Notes: generated by a model not told the origin, from the sequence alone. A stretch of 64,000 nucleotides of DNA from Flavobacterium alvei (GCF_002920895.1 NZ_PQVG01000006.1:186001-250000); one strand, 5' to 3'; positions 1-9,131 are shown, numbered from the stretch's first letter. Program-made: numbers and translations.

Positions 1-740
1 AAAGTTGTGTTACTTATGGCAATGGTTTTCAAAATGGATATTTAGGCAGAGATTTGAGCGGAACAGGTTGGGGATTGAAATTCGATTTTATCATCATTCA
101 CGAATCGGGTCACGAATGGTTTGCCAATAATATTACCTACAAAGACATTGCCGATATGTGGATTCACGAGAGTTTCACCAACTATTCAGAAAGTCTTTTT
201 GTCGAATATTACTACGGAAAAGAAGCTGGAGCCGAATATGTTAGAGGAACCCGAAAAGGAATTAAAAACGACAAACCCATCATTGGACAATATGATGTAA
301 ACAATGAAGGCTCGGGTGATATGTATCCAAAAGGTGGAAATATGCTGCACACTTTGCGTCAAATTGTAAATGATGCCCCAAAATGGAGAACTATTTTACG
401 AGGTTTGAACAGTACTTTTTACCATCAAACTGTTACCACCAAGCAAATTGAAGATTATTTGAGTAAAGCTGTCGGTTTAGATTTGAATCCATTTTTCAAT
501 CAATATTTGAGAGCTATTAGAATTCCAACTTTCGAATATAAGTTTCTGAAAGGTAAACTTTCTTATCGTTGGACAAATTGTGTTCCTGATTTCGATATGC
601 CAGTAAAAGTCACCATAAACGGAAAAACAAAATGGTTAAAACCTCAAGCAGAATGGACGAATCTGCCACAAACTTCTAAAAATTTAAAGTTGGAAGTGGA
701 TAAGGATTTTTATGTGAATGTTTTGAAAATTGAGTCTTAA
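1..740 (+). CDS. M1 family zinc metallopeptidase, C-terminal part (5' end outside window)
   Basis: The reading frame is open to the window edge, so only the C-terminal part of a larger aminopeptidase is seen. The zinc site HESGHEWF (codons from position 99) is followed 18 residues later by the third ligand Glu in WIHESF, giving the HExxH-x18-E signature of gluzincin M1 peptidases. The usual M1 pattern is HExxHQWF, so Glu replaces Gln here. Downstream helices and a beta-rich C-terminus (VKVTINGKTKWL) fit secreted Bacteroidota M1 enzymes. The GAMEN exopeptidase motif and any signal peptide would lie upstream of the window. It likely hydrolyses N-terminal residues of peptides in the envelope. 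It ends by overlapping the convergent next gene by 4 nt. Confidence 0.88.
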   Translation, partial: SCVTYGNGFQNGYLGRDLSGTGWGLKFDFIIIHESGHEWFANNITYKDIADMWIHESFTNYSESLFVEYYYGKEAGAEYVRGTRKGIKNDKPIIGQYDVNNEGSGDMYPKGGNMLHTLRQIVNDAPKWRTILRGLNSTFYHQTVTTKQIEDYLSKAVGLDLNPFFNQYLRAIRIPTFEYKFLKGKLSYRWTNCVPDFDMPVKVTINGKTKWLKPQAEWTNLPQTSKNLKLEVDKDFYVNVLKIES

Positions 741-1138
741 ATCCCTTGAACTTCAAACAACTGCACTTGACTTTTCAATCTTTCGATGAGCATTCCCATC
801 ATTCTTTTGTTGAGGCTTGAAGAGTTTTTGATGTACTGCGCATATTCGTCGATGGTGAAAAGTGCGATAATCATTCCTTTCAAGGCATTTCGGAATTTGA
901 TGTCTTTTTGAATCGCATTTTCGATGGCAGTCAATTTTTTTTCAACTGAAAAAGTATCGAAATGAATTCGATTTTTACCCAAATAATTGATGAACGAAGC
1001 GATAAACAAATCATTTTGTAGCTTCAAAATAGGGCGAAGTACTTCGTTTTGAAATAATTCATCTGCCGAGGATTGAGGAGTTACGATACCAATGGTTTCA
1101 CCTCTAAATTCTTTCAAAAAAACATCTCTTTGATCCAT
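737..1138 (-). CDS. Conserved Bacteroidota hypothetical protein (133 aa)
   Basis: The start is taken at MDQRDVF (1138). An upstream in-frame Met would add an implausible Lys/Phe-rich leader translated from the A/T tract at 1139-1219. The protein has no signal peptide and is helix-rich, with a conserved-looking N-terminus (FLKEFRGETIGIVTPQSS) and a block NEVLRPILKLQNDLF. I remember similar flavobacterial proteins being labelled 'glyoxalase', but no metal-binding VOC pattern is visible, so I do not adopt that name. The 3' end converges on the M1 peptidase with a 4-nt overlap. Function unknown. Confidence 0.7.
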   Translation of the reverse strand: MDQRDVFLKEFRGETIGIVTPQSSADELFQNEVLRPILKLQNDLFIASFINYLGKNRIHFDTFSVEKKLTAIENAIQKDIKFRNALKGMIIALFTIDEYAQYIKNSSSLNKRMMGMLIERLKSQVQLFEVQGI

Positions 1139-1207
1139 CTTTTTTTTCTTTAAAAATAAAAAAAAAGAGATAGAAAACCTTATTTTCGCCAATATAAAAA
1201 AAACAAT

Positions 1208-1597
1208 ATGCGATTTCATACTAGAAAATGGGTAAAACCCGAAGATTTAAACCCAAACGGTAGTTTATTTGGCGGAAAATTATTAGCTTGGATTGACGAA
1301 GAATTGGCTTTATACACTATAATTCAATTGGAAAACTCAAGAATTGTAACCAAGCATATGTCTGAAATTAATTTCAGAAGCTCGGCCCGTCAAGGCGATA
1401 TTATCGAAATAGGAATTGATGTGGTTCGTTTTGGTAAAACTTCGCTTACTTTGATTTGTGAGGCTCGAAATATGATGACACGCGAAACCATTATTACTAT
1501 CGAGAGCACCACGATGGTTAACCTTGGTCCTGATGGTAAGCCAAAAGCGCACGGAAAAACAGAAATTGAATATGTAAAAGACCGTCTAGAGGACTAA
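1208..1597 (+). CDS. Acyl-CoA thioesterase, hotdog fold (YciA/BACH type)
   Basis: This 129-aa single hotdog domain begins RKWVKPEDLNPNGSLFGG and continues with LLAWIDEELAL. That is the N-x-x-G-x-(L/V)-F-G-G pattern followed by the helix carrying the catalytic Asp of cytosolic acyl-CoA thioesterases. A second block (INFRSSARQGDIIEI) matches the F-x-x-P/S-x-x-x-G-D strand of the same family. Members hydrolyse acyl-CoA to free acid plus CoA. Length is normal for a single-domain form, which would work as a hexamer. It is monocistronic, with a weak AT-rich hairpin at 1615-1631 downstream. Confidence 0.85.
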   Translation: MRFHTRKWVKPEDLNPNGSLFGGKLLAWIDEELALYTIIQLENSRIVTKHMSEINFRSSARQGDIIEIGIDVVRFGKTSLTLICEARNMMTRETIITIESTTMVNLGPDGKPKAHGKTEIEYVKDRLED

Positions 1598-1634
1598 TTG
1601 TTTCAATTCTGTTTTCAAAAATAATTTTTGAGGG

Positions 1635-1919
1635 TTATATTTTTCTTAAATACTTTTTCTCAATATAAAAAGTGGCAAAGGGAAGTAGTGAGGCTCCTAA
1701 AATAATAATCAAAGTTTGGTTATTCCATTCTTGGATTTTTTTTAGCCAAACCGCCAAAAGTACATATCCTATAAACAGCAGACCGTGAGTCATCCCTAAT
1801 GGATTCAACAAACTATGGTAAAGTTCAATATTAGAATGTTTGATATAAAGCATATTAAAGAATAAAACTAAATAAGAGATACCTTCTAGGATGGCGATGT
1901 TTTTGAATACTTTTAGCAT
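1635..1919 (-). CDS. DUF3817 family small membrane protein
   Basis: Starting at MLKVFKNI (1919), this gives 94 aa with about three hydrophobic segments: EGISYLVLFFNMLYI, HGLLFIGYVLLAVWL and LIIILGASLLPFATFYI. The signature NPLGMTHGLLFIGYV between segments one and two is typical of DUF3817. The longer in-frame start at 2000 would overlap the divergent neighbour's leader and is not preferred. It is probably an inner-membrane protein of unknown role. It converges with the thioesterase gene 37 nt away. Confidence 0.78.
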   Translation of the reverse strand: MLKVFKNIAILEGISYLVLFFNMLYIKHSNIELYHSLLNPLGMTHGLLFIGYVLLAVWLKKIQEWNNQTLIIILGASLLPFATFYIEKKYLRKI

Positions 1920-2017
1920 AAAATGACTTTTAATTTTTGGTACGGCAAAACTAATGATTATCGTTGATTTTAAGAATGTCATTTCTGAAACAATTAACAT
2001 TTTGCATTTATAAATCC

Positions 2018-2548
2018 ATGAGCAAACGCGATTTAAAAAAATACTTAAACGAACTCACAAAATCCCAACTCGAAGAGCAAATTATTGAGTTGTATGAAAA
2101 ATTTGTTCCTGTAAAAAACTATTATGATTTTGTTTTTAATCCAAAAGAAGACACACTACTAAGGGAATCAAAAATTAAAATTTCGAACGAATATTTTCCT
2201 GCAAGAGCTGCTTCTGGCAAAGCTCGAAAACCCAAAATGCGCCGTTCTGTGGCTCAAAAATACATCAAGCAATTTATACTTTTGGGGGTAGATCCTTTTA
2301 TTATTGCTGATGTAATGCTCTATTCAATTGAAATTGCTCAAACTTTTTCCTCCGAAAAAATCATAAAATCGGAATTGTTTTATAAAAGTATGCTCAATTC
2401 TTTCAGTCAGGCTGTAAGTTTTATGATTGCCAATGGAATTTTAAGCGAATTCAAAACTCGAATTATCGCCATAAACAAGGAGACTTTTAACCAAAAGTGG
2501 TTTAATTTCCAAGAATTTGACGCCATTTTAGAACGTTTTGAATACTAG
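2018..2548 (+). CDS. DUF6155-like conserved protein (176 aa)
   Basis: The start MSKRDLKKYLNEL at 2018 is preferred over an upstream Met that lies in the divergent promoter region. The protein is soluble, Lys-rich and largely helical, opening with KKYLNELTKSQLEEQIIELYEKF, which is the feature I associate with DUF6155 proteins of Bacteroidota. No catalytic motif or membrane segment is visible. It is transcribed divergently from the DUF3817 gene and followed by the helicase gene on the same strand 108 nt later. Function unknown. Confidence 0.68.
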   Translation: MSKRDLKKYLNELTKSQLEEQIIELYEKFVPVKNYYDFVFNPKEDTLLRESKIKISNEYFPARAASGKARKPKMRRSVAQKYIKQFILLGVDPFIIADVMLYSIEIAQTFSSEKIIKSELFYKSMLNSFSQAVSFMIANGILSEFKTRIIAINKETFNQKWFNFQEFDAILERFEY

Positions 2549-2629
2549 TTCTCAATTATATAGACGATTTTATTTAATCCCAATTCTTTTTTTACACGAT
2601 TATTTAGTGGTTTAACTGTTTTTTAGGTG

Positions 2630-2637
2630 TATTTTTG
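2630..2637 (+). promoter_or_regulatory. Bacteroidota -7 promoter element for the SF2 helicase
   Basis: TATTTTTG fits TAnnTTTG and lies 20 nt before the ATG at 2657. This supports the shorter protein start. No clear -33 TTTG is seen. Confidence 0.5.
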
Positions 2638-2656
2638 CAAAAATCCAATAAATACA

Positions 2657-4195
2657 ATGTCTCAAAACACTCTAGAAACACAAATTGAAGATAAGAAAGA
2701 ACTTTATTCGTATCAAAAAGGAGATATTGAATCCATTTTTGAGCGCTTAGACAATGCGTCTCCCAATTATCATTTACTGTATCAATTGCCAACTGGTGGT
2801 GGAAAAACTGTTGTTTTTTCTGAGATTGTTAGACAATACTTATCAAAACACAATAAAAAAGTAGTCGTTTTGACCCATCGAATTGAGTTGTGCAAGCAAA
2901 CTTCAAAAATGCTCAAAGGTTTTGATGTCAAAAACAAAATCATCAATAGCAAAGTCAAAGAACTTCCAGACCAAAACGATTATTCTTGTTTTGTAGCGAT
3001 GGTCGAAACCTTGAAAAACCGAATCAATGACGAGAAATTGCATCTCGACAACATTGGATTGGTAATTATCGATGAAGCACACTACAATTCCTTTCGGAAA
3101 TTATTAAGTTCGTTCAAAAATGCCTTTATTCTTGGAGTTACTGCAACACCTTTAAGTTCGAATATCAAGTTACCAATGAACGAAAGTTATGATGAATTAA
3201 TTGTTGGAGACAACATTAGTTCGTTAATTGAAAAAGGCTTCTTAGCCAAAGCAATTACTTATAGTTATGATGTTGGTCTAACCTCTTTGAAAGTTGGAAT
3301 CAATGGAGATTATACCGTGAAATCATCTGATGATTTATATACCAATATGGCGATGCAAGAGAAATTACTGCACGCTTACACCGAGAAATCTTTGGGTAAA
3401 AAAACCCTGATTTTCAATAACGGAATCAATACATCTTTATACGTATATGAAACTTTCCGTGAAGCAGGATACGGCATTCGACATCTCGATAATACTAGTA
3501 GTACCGAAGAACGTAAAGAGATTTTGCATTGGTTCAAAAACACTCCCGATGCTATTTTAACCTCGGTTGGAATCCTTACCACTGGTTTTGATGAACCTAC
3601 TGTAGAAACTATTATTTTGAATCGTGCCACAAAATCATTGACTTTGTATTTTCAAATGATTGGTCGTGGTTCTCGAAAATTGCCTGGAAAAGAGGAATTT
3701 ACAGTTATCGATTTAGGAAACAATGCCGCTCGTTTTGGCTTGTGGAATGAGCCCGTAAATTGGCAACACATTTTCAAATCGCCAGAGTTTTATCTTGAAA
3801 ATCTACGTGACGATACCGAAATTGAATTATATTTTAAATATACGATGCCTCCAGAGTTACGTGCTAAATTCAGTAAAACTGAAGTCGTAACTTTTGATGT
3901 CGATGAAGAACATAAACTAGCCATTGCCCAAAATTTGCGTTCCAAGGTTGTCTTGGACAAATCTTTGGAACAACATGCAGCAATGTGTGTGGACAATACA
4001 GAAGAATTGCGTGATGCCAAAGAATTGTATAAAGAATTGGATCCCGATATCGAATGCCGTTTGAAGCGTTATTCCAAATGTTTGAGCCAATGCAGCAAGA
4101 ATTACCGCGAATGGTTGGTAGATGATTACAAACAGAAATTGCTGTTATTGATAGGGAAGAAGTATCGCGAAAAAATTATGAACGAAGCCGATTAA
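2657..4195 (+). CDS. SF2 DEAD/DEAH-box helicase (SSL2/RadD-like)
   Basis: This 512-aa protein has a complete SF2 core: YQKGDI Q-like motif (about residues 19-24), Walker A LPTGGGKT (44-51), DEAH box (139-142), TAT motif (VTATPL), and motif VI QMIGRGSR near residue 340. The C-terminal 150 residues contain several Cys and are helical; they may form a zinc-binding or nucleic-acid-binding tail as in RadD/SSL2-like helicases. The start at 2657 is only 20 nt after a good -7 box TATTTTTG (2630-2637), so the leader is short and the upstream in-frame Met at 2627 would lie in the promoter. It probably acts in DNA repair or RNA metabolism. A palindromic repeat follows the stop. Confidence 0.85.
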   Translation: MSQNTLETQIEDKKELYSYQKGDIESIFERLDNASPNYHLLYQLPTGGGKTVVFSEIVRQYLSKHNKKVVVLTHRIELCKQTSKMLKGFDVKNKIINSKVKELPDQNDYSCFVAMVETLKNRINDEKLHLDNIGLVIIDEAHYNSFRKLLSSFKNAFILGVTATPLSSNIKLPMNESYDELIVGDNISSLIEKGFLAKAITYSYDVGLTSLKVGINGDYTVKSSDDLYTNMAMQEKLLHAYTEKSLGKKTLIFNNGINTSLYVYETFREAGYGIRHLDNTSSTEERKEILHWFKNTPDAILTSVGILTTGFDEPTVETIILNRATKSLTLYFQMIGRGSRKLPGKEEFTVIDLGNNAARFGLWNEPVNWQHIFKSPEFYLENLRDDTEIELYFKYTMPPELRAKFSKTEVVTFDVDEEHKLAIAQNLRSKVVLDKSLEQHAAMCVDNTEELRDAKELYKELDPDIECRLKRYSKCLSQCSKNYREWLVDDYKQKLLLLIGKKYREKIMNEAD

Positions 4196-4197
4196 TT

Positions 4198-4280
4198 TTC
4201 AGGAGCTATTTCCCGCCATTCGTTACAATCTATTGTGCCGAAGACCGGCACAATAGGATTTTCACTACTATCGGGGCTAG
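4198..4280 (+). repeat. Dispersed palindromic repeat, copy 1
   Basis: The core is a perfect 11-bp inverted repeat, CTATTGTGCCG (4230-4240) and CGGCACAATAG (4246-4256), with a 5-nt loop. It is flanked by arms AGGAGCTATTTCCCG on the left and ATCGGGGCTAGG on the right. The arms match those of the copies at 44375-44457 and 25922-26005, while the inner stem sequence differs completely. It lies directly after the helicase stop codon and could also act as a transcription stop. Confidence 0.8.
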
Positions 4281-4325
4281 GAATCCGTTTCAAAACAACA
4301 ATTAAATAAATAATAAATCAACAAT

Positions 4326-5663
4326 ATGTCAAAACAATTCTCTGATTTAGGTATTCAAGAATCTATTATAAAAGCACTTGATGATTTAAAAATTGTTGTG
4401 CCAACCGAAATCCAACAAAAAACAATTTCCTTGCTTTTGACAACCCAAACCGACCTTGTTGGATTGGCCAAAACAGGAACTGGAAAAACGGCTGCTTTTG
4501 GTTTACCATTACTTCAATTAATTGATTCTAAAATTACTGCTGTTCAGGCTGTTATTTTGGCACCAACAAGAGAATTGGGACATCAAATTTTTACTAATTT
4601 AGAAGCTTTTGCCAAGTATATTCCCGAGATTTCTATTGCTGAAACTTGCGGTGGAATTCCAATAAAACCTCAAATAGAAAGACTGACTTTGCCAACCCAT
4701 ATCGTAGTGGCAACACCCGGAAGATTGATTGATTTGATTCAGCGCAAAGCCATCAGTTTGAAAGAAACAAATTTTTTGGTACTCGATGAAGCCGACGAAA
4801 TGGTTGCAATTTTGAAAGGAGGTTTAGATGAAATCATCGCCGAATTACCCAAAAACCGTAGAACATTTCTTTTCTCGGCAACAATGCCTGGAACTATCAA
4901 ACAATTGATTCAGAACTATTTGAATAAAAATGTAGTTCAAGTGAGTGCCGATATGCAAACTGTAGGCAATCAAGGAATTGACCATCAATACATCGTTGTT
5001 GATCCCATCGAAAAATTGGATGTTTTGATGCACTTTCTAACTTCAAAAGAGGGCGAACGGGGCATTATTTTTTGCAAAACCAAAGCCGCCGTCAATAAAT
5101 TAGCCAAAAACTTGGCTATTAACCGATTCTCGTCAGGAGCTTTGCACGGCAGTTTGTCACAAGGCATTCGGGATCGAATTATGGAACAATTTCGTCAAGG
5201 ACACATTCATATTTTGGTAGCAACCGATTTGGCCGCCAGAGGAATTGACGTAAAAGAAATGGCTTATGTGGTCAATTATCATTTGCCAGATACCTATGAA
5301 AACTATGTTCACCGCAGCGGAAGAACCGCAAGAGCAGGAGCAAAGGGACTTTCGTTAACGGTTTTGCAGCAAGAAGAAGTGGCTGAAATAGCTGATTTTG
5401 AAAGAGAATTGGGAATTAAATTTACCAAATTTCAAAAACCAACTGCCGAGAATATTGAAGAAAACAACACGCTTTTGTGGGCCAAACAAATCTTCAAAAC
5501 TAAACCCAATCACGAAGTTTCGGCCGAATTTAAAAACAAAGTCAAAACCATTTTTCATCATTTGACCAAAGATGAATTAATCGAAAAATTATTGGCCAAT
5601 CAATTGCTGCAAAGCAAAGCCGATTCCAACAAAGAAAAACCTGTTAAAAAATTTAAAAACTAA
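4326..5663 (+). CDS. DEAD-box ATP-dependent RNA helicase
   Basis: All DEAD-box motifs are visible: Q motif (F5 to Q30), motif I AKTGTGKT (48-55), Ia PTRELG, Ib TPGR, motif II DEAD (154-157), motif III SAT, motif IV FCKT, motif V ATDLAARGID and motif VI HRSGRTARAG. At 445 aa it has only a short Lys-rich C-terminal tail, without the DbpA-type RNA-binding domain, so it resembles RhlE/CshA-like helicases acting on rRNA or mRNA structures. It is separated from the upstream SF2 helicase by the repeat and about 45 nt, and is probably transcribed alone. Confidence 0.93.
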   Translation: MSKQFSDLGIQESIIKALDDLKIVVPTEIQQKTISLLLTTQTDLVGLAKTGTGKTAAFGLPLLQLIDSKITAVQAVILAPTRELGHQIFTNLEAFAKYIPEISIAETCGGIPIKPQIERLTLPTHIVVATPGRLIDLIQRKAISLKETNFLVLDEADEMVAILKGGLDEIIAELPKNRRTFLFSATMPGTIKQLIQNYLNKNVVQVSADMQTVGNQGIDHQYIVVDPIEKLDVLMHFLTSKEGERGIIFCKTKAAVNKLAKNLAINRFSSGALHGSLSQGIRDRIMEQFRQGHIHILVATDLAARGIDVKEMAYVVNYHLPDTYENYVHRSGRTARAGAKGLSLTVLQQEEVAEIADFERELGIKFTKFQKPTAENIEENNTLLWAKQIFKTKPNHEVSAEFKNKVKTIFHHLTKDELIEKLLANQLLQSKADSNKEKPVKKFKN

Positions 5664-5745
5664 TATTTGCGCCAAAAATTATATTGTACTTTTAGCGATA
5701 TTAATTATCTAATGAGTAATTGCTATCACTAAATTCGTTTTCAAT

Positions 5746-7026
5746 ATGCAAATAGTAATAATAGGAGGAGGTTTTGCCGGGATTAACTTGGCCAAAGATT
5801 TATCAAATCACAAAGGCATTGAAGTAATTCTTGTCGATAAAAACAACTATAATTTCTTTCCGCCCCTTATTTATCAAGTAGCTACGGCTTTTTTGGAACC
5901 TTCCAGTATTAGTTATCCCTTTAGAAAATTTTTTGCGGGCAAAAAGAACCTTCAATTTCGTTTGGGCGAATTGCAAAAAGTAATTCCTGCCGAAAACAAA
6001 ATCATTCTCAACAACGGCGAATTACATTACGACCAATTGGTCTTTGCCACTGGAGCCGAAACCAGCTTTTTCGGAATGGAGAATGTCAAGAAAAATGCCA
6101 TTCCGATGAAAACGCTCAATGATGCCATCGAAATGCGAAACACATTGTTGAAAAATCTAGAAAAAGCAGCAATAACTAAAGACATTCGCAAACGAAGACA
6201 GCTCTTAACCATTGTAGTTGCTGGTGGTGGCCCAACAGGAGTAGAAGTTTCGGGAATGTTTGCCGAGATGCGAAAAAACATTTTGCTCAAAGAATATCCC
6301 GAATTAGAAACTTCTGCCAGTAATATTTATTTGGTCGATGGTGGCGATGCACTCTTGTCGCCCATGAGCAAAGAATCGCAAGCAGATACACTTGAAGCAG
6401 TAACAAAGCTGGGAGTTTTGGTAAAACTAAATACCCGAGTAGTCGATTATAAAGACGATACCGTTTATTTTGAAAATGGAGAAACGATACAAACCAAAAA
6501 TTTAATCTGGGCAGCTGGAGTTTCTGCTAAAGTTTTTGAAGGAATCCCAACAGAAAGTTATGGTCGTGGAAAAAGAATGTTAACCGATGCTTTCAATAAA
6601 GTCAATACTACCGAAAACATCTACGCCATTGGAGATACCTGTATCCAACTTAGTGATGAAAATTTTCCATCAGGTCATCCACAAGTGGCTCAAGTTGCCA
6701 TTCAGCAAGGTGAAAATCTAGCCGAAAATTTCAAATTGATGCTAAAAAACAAGCCGTTGAAACCCTTTAAATACAACGACAAAGGTTCTATGGCGATCAT
6801 CGGAAAAAACAAAGCGGTTGTAGATTTGCCCAAACCTAAAATGCACTTCAAAGGCTTTTTGGCTTGGATGATTTGGTTGTTTGTTCACTTGATGTCTTTG
6901 ATTACCTATCGCAATCGTATCAATACTTTTTACCATTGGATGATTGCCTATTTCTCGAAAGACCAATCTTTGCGAATGATTATCAGACCCGACAAAAAAT
7001 CAAAAGTTGAAGCAAAACCCGAATAG
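5746..7026 (+). CDS. ndh: Type II NADH:quinone oxidoreductase (NDH-2)
   Basis: This 426-aa flavoprotein has two dinucleotide-binding folds: IIGGGFAGINLAK at the N-terminus for FAD and VVAGGGPTGVEVSG near residue 165 for NADH. The motif IYAIGDTC near residue 290 closes the FAD site. Its C-terminal 70 residues are hydrophobic and amphipathic (FKGFLAWMIWLFVHLMSLIT), the part that anchors NDH-2 on the cytoplasmic membrane face. It oxidises NADH and reduces menaquinone without pumping ions. It is monocistronic and ends in a hairpin that overlaps its stop codon. Confidence 0.9.
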   Translation: MQIVIIGGGFAGINLAKDLSNHKGIEVILVDKNNYNFFPPLIYQVATAFLEPSSISYPFRKFFAGKKNLQFRLGELQKVIPAENKIILNNGELHYDQLVFATGAETSFFGMENVKKNAIPMKTLNDAIEMRNTLLKNLEKAAITKDIRKRRQLLTIVVAGGGPTGVEVSGMFAEMRKNILLKEYPELETSASNIYLVDGGDALLSPMSKESQADTLEAVTKLGVLVKLNTRVVDYKDDTVYFENGETIQTKNLIWAAGVSAKVFEGIPTESYGRGKRMLTDAFNKVNTTENIYAIGDTCIQLSDENFPSGHPQVAQVAIQQGENLAENFKLMLKNKPLKPFKYNDKGSMAIIGKNKAVVDLPKPKMHFKGFLAWMIWLFVHLMSLITYRNRINTFYHWMIAYFSKDQSLRMIIRPDKKSKVEAKPE

Positions 7027-7050
7027 TTTCGATTTAGAAATCGGGGTTTT
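7014..7050 (+). terminator. Terminator overlapping the ndh stop codon
   Basis: The outer arms AAAACCCGA (7014-7022) and TCGGGGTTTT (7041-7050) pair, and an inner CGATTT/AAATCG stem is also possible. The right arm ends in a T run, as expected for an intrinsic terminator. Confidence 0.6.
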
Positions 7051-7139
7051 AAATTAGGATAAAGATTTTGAAATTCTCCTAAATGTTGACGTTGAACAAA
7101 CAACGAAATCCTTATATTAGGTATTTCTTTGTTTGTTTC

Positions 7140-7577
7140 TTAGATTTTACCCTTGTATTTTGGATCAAAATCTACCATCCATTCGATGCCATATTGGTCT
7201 CTAAACATCCCGAAATAGGAACCCCAAGGGCTGTCTTCAATGGGCATTTCAATAGTTCCGCCTGCCGAAAGTCCGTTAAACAACCTGTCGGCTTCTTCAC
7301 GACTTTCTGCACTAATGGCTATTTTAGACCTGTTTTCATTTTCATTTACTCGTCCCATTATTTCGGGAACATCATTGCCCATCAAAATATTTTGACCAAT
7401 GGGTAAAGCAATGTGCATTATTTTATGTGCTTCACTTTCAGCCACTGGAAATTCGGGGTTTTCTAAATCTTTGAACCGCATAATCATGGCAAACTCTCCG
7501 CCAAATACTGATTTGTAAAAAGTGAATGCTTCTTCGGCATTTCCGTTGAAGTTAATGTGTGGATTGATAAGTGCCAT
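7140..7577 (-). CDS. VOC family protein, PhnB type
   Basis: This 145-aa protein shows the PhnB-like layout INPHINFNGNAEEAFTFYK, then FGGEF, HIALPIG...MGND in the middle, and GTIEMPIEDSPWGSYFGMF with DQYGIEWMVDF at the end. This is the 3-demethylubiquinone-methyltransferase-like branch of the glyoxalase/VOC superfamily. His and Glu residues are placed as possible metal ligands, but substrate and reaction are unknown in most members. It stands alone, 34 nt downstream of the acyltransferase on the same strand, and may be cotranscribed with it. Confidence 0.86.
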   Translation of the reverse strand: MALINPHINFNGNAEEAFTFYKSVFGGEFAMIMRFKDLENPEFPVAESEAHKIMHIALPIGQNILMGNDVPEIMGRVNENENRSKIAISAESREEADRLFNGLSAGGTIEMPIEDSPWGSYFGMFRDQYGIEWMVDFDPKYKGKI

Positions 7578-7611
7578 AATTTTTTAGTTGTTAAGTTGTT
7601 TGCTATTCTCT

Positions 7612-8742
7612 TTAAGCAATTCCAAGAGAAACATCTTGTGGAATAAATTTATTGATATACTTGGATTTCAATAGGTTGATTTCAGCATTATTCAACGAAA
7701 TTACTTTGATAGGATAAAATAAAAGGCGAACAAATGGCACTTTTTGCAAGAATCTATAAATTAGACAACACAATATGATGTTTAAAATAAACAACAAAGT
7801 ATGCAATACCGGATGATAAGATTTCATGTCAAAGACAACTTTATAAACATTTTTTATAAAAATATGATAGGCCAAAATAAAAAAACTCGCTTTAGAACAA
7901 TAGACCAAAAATGAATTTAGAAACGGTATTTTTTCGATATAACGACAGAAATAAAGCACTGTAAAGACCCCAAGAAGAGATAATCCCAAAAGATAATGAT
8001 AATTGAATTCGAGTCCAGCTAAGTTAAAATTCATTTTAATATCCAATTGATTCAATAGAAAGACGGACATAAAAAATAATACAGGGAAAACAATCATTGC
8101 CTTACTGTAAAAAAAAGCAGTTCCATCAAGAAAACGAGTACTGAATTTTTTAAAACCGTGGCCAATCAATAAATAGGTAAAGAAAATAGGAATATATTCA
8201 GACCAGTAAAATTTGAATTTAATTGTATTGATGAAGAATAAAACCAGAAAAAAAGCCGCCAACAGGAAATAATTTAAAGGTTTTTTAAATCCTTTAATCT
8301 CCAAAAATCCTTTTAGTGCAACCTGACCTAAAAACAGCGCTCCTATAAACCAGAAGGAAACATTTATCACATCAAAACTGCCGTGATAAAAGTATCGAGC
8401 TATATTAGCAATGTGTACAAAAACACTATTGAAAGTGAATGTATTTAAAGCAACTGCCTCAAAAATGATATTTAGTAAAGTTAAACTTAGTATAAAACCC
8501 AATAAAGGCTTGAGTAATCCATCTATTTTATGGCTTAAAAACTCCTTAAAATTTAACCGTTCGCTAAAGAGATAACCTGAAATAAAAATAAAAGTGGGCA
8601 TTCTCAAAAATACGGCTACATTTTGGAACTTTAACAAATTGGGATAAATATCCGTAAAGTCATAGCGCCCCACTGTCATCAAAATAATACTAATTCCTTT
8701 AGCAATATCAAAAATCTGAATTCTTTTGTCCTTTTCTATCAT
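7612..8742 (-). CDS. Acyltransferase family 3 membrane protein with altered active-site His
   Basis: The 376-aa polytopic protein (about ten hydrophobic helices) starts with RIQIFDIAKGISIILM, the N-terminal motif of family 3 acyltransferases (OafA/NodX type). PTFIFISGYLF, the second family hallmark, is near residue 50. These enzymes move acyl groups from the cytoplasm to envelope sugars. In this family TM1 normally ends with a conserved His (VVGH), but here residue 26 is Arg (TVGRYD, codon CGC). The protein may therefore be inactive or have a changed mechanism. Family assignment is firm; activity is doubtful. Confidence 0.83.
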   Translation of the reverse strand: MIEKDKRIQIFDIAKGISIILMTVGRYDFTDIYPNLLKFQNVAVFLRMPTFIFISGYLFSERLNFKEFLSHKIDGLLKPLLGFILSLTLLNIIFEAVALNTFTFNSVFVHIANIARYFYHGSFDVINVSFWFIGALFLGQVALKGFLEIKGFKKPLNYFLLAAFFLVLFFINTIKFKFYWSEYIPIFFTYLLIGHGFKKFSTRFLDGTAFFYSKAMIVFPVLFFMSVFLLNQLDIKMNFNLAGLEFNYHYLLGLSLLGVFTVLYFCRYIEKIPFLNSFLVYCSKASFFILAYHIFIKNVYKVVFDMKSYHPVLHTLLFILNIILCCLIYRFLQKVPFVRLLFYPIKVISLNNAEINLLKSKYINKFIPQDVSLGIA

Positions 8743-9131
8743 AATCTTGACCTTTAGATTGATTTCTTAACTTACGTTATTATTTGATTTTGATAGACAA
8801 ACCTATCTAAAATCATTCTTTCTTTTGGTTCAATAGTATATTTGGGGCTAAACAGTAATTCATTGTATAATAATGAATTAAATCTGATGATTATTGATTT
8901 TGCTAATCTACAAAACGTTTTTGAATAAATAATTTTAGTTTTTGATTTTTTTTGAACTGGTTTTTGGGATTAGTTGGAATCAATATTATTTGTCACGCTA
9001 GAAGTGTCTAGGATAAGTTCTCTCGTGTGTTGTGACGCTTCCAGAGTGACAATTGTATAAATCTATAGTAGGTTTGTTTTTGTTTGCTCAACTTTGAAGA
9101 GAAGGGATGGATGGCATCTTAAAAAACTATT
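8743..9131. other. 389-nt intergenic region without a gene
   Basis: No credible ORF is seen. It contains the start region of the acyltransferase gene and an imperfect long inverted repeat: TTGTCAC at 8990-8996 pairs with GTGACAA at 9046-9052 around 49 nt that include a second GTGACGCT block. The remainder is A/T-rich. Confidence 0.5.

Noticed and set aside
737..1219. Longer start of the 133-aa protein and the 'glyoxalase' name
   Set aside because: The extra N-terminus is translated from an A/T tract in the divergent promoter, and no VOC metal motif supports the name.
1615..1631. Terminator TCAAAAA-TAA-TTTTTGA after the thioesterase gene
   Set aside because: Pure A/T stem of this length is expected often in such DNA; mentioned only with the gene.
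7083..7406. Plus-strand open frame of about 107 codons opposite the VOC gene
   Set aside because: It is antisense to a well-supported VOC protein and its translation has no family pattern.
8990..9052. Terminator or small RNA gene around TTGTCAC / GTGACAA
   Set aside because: The stem is only 7 bp around a 49-nt loop and there is no T run; too weak to call.
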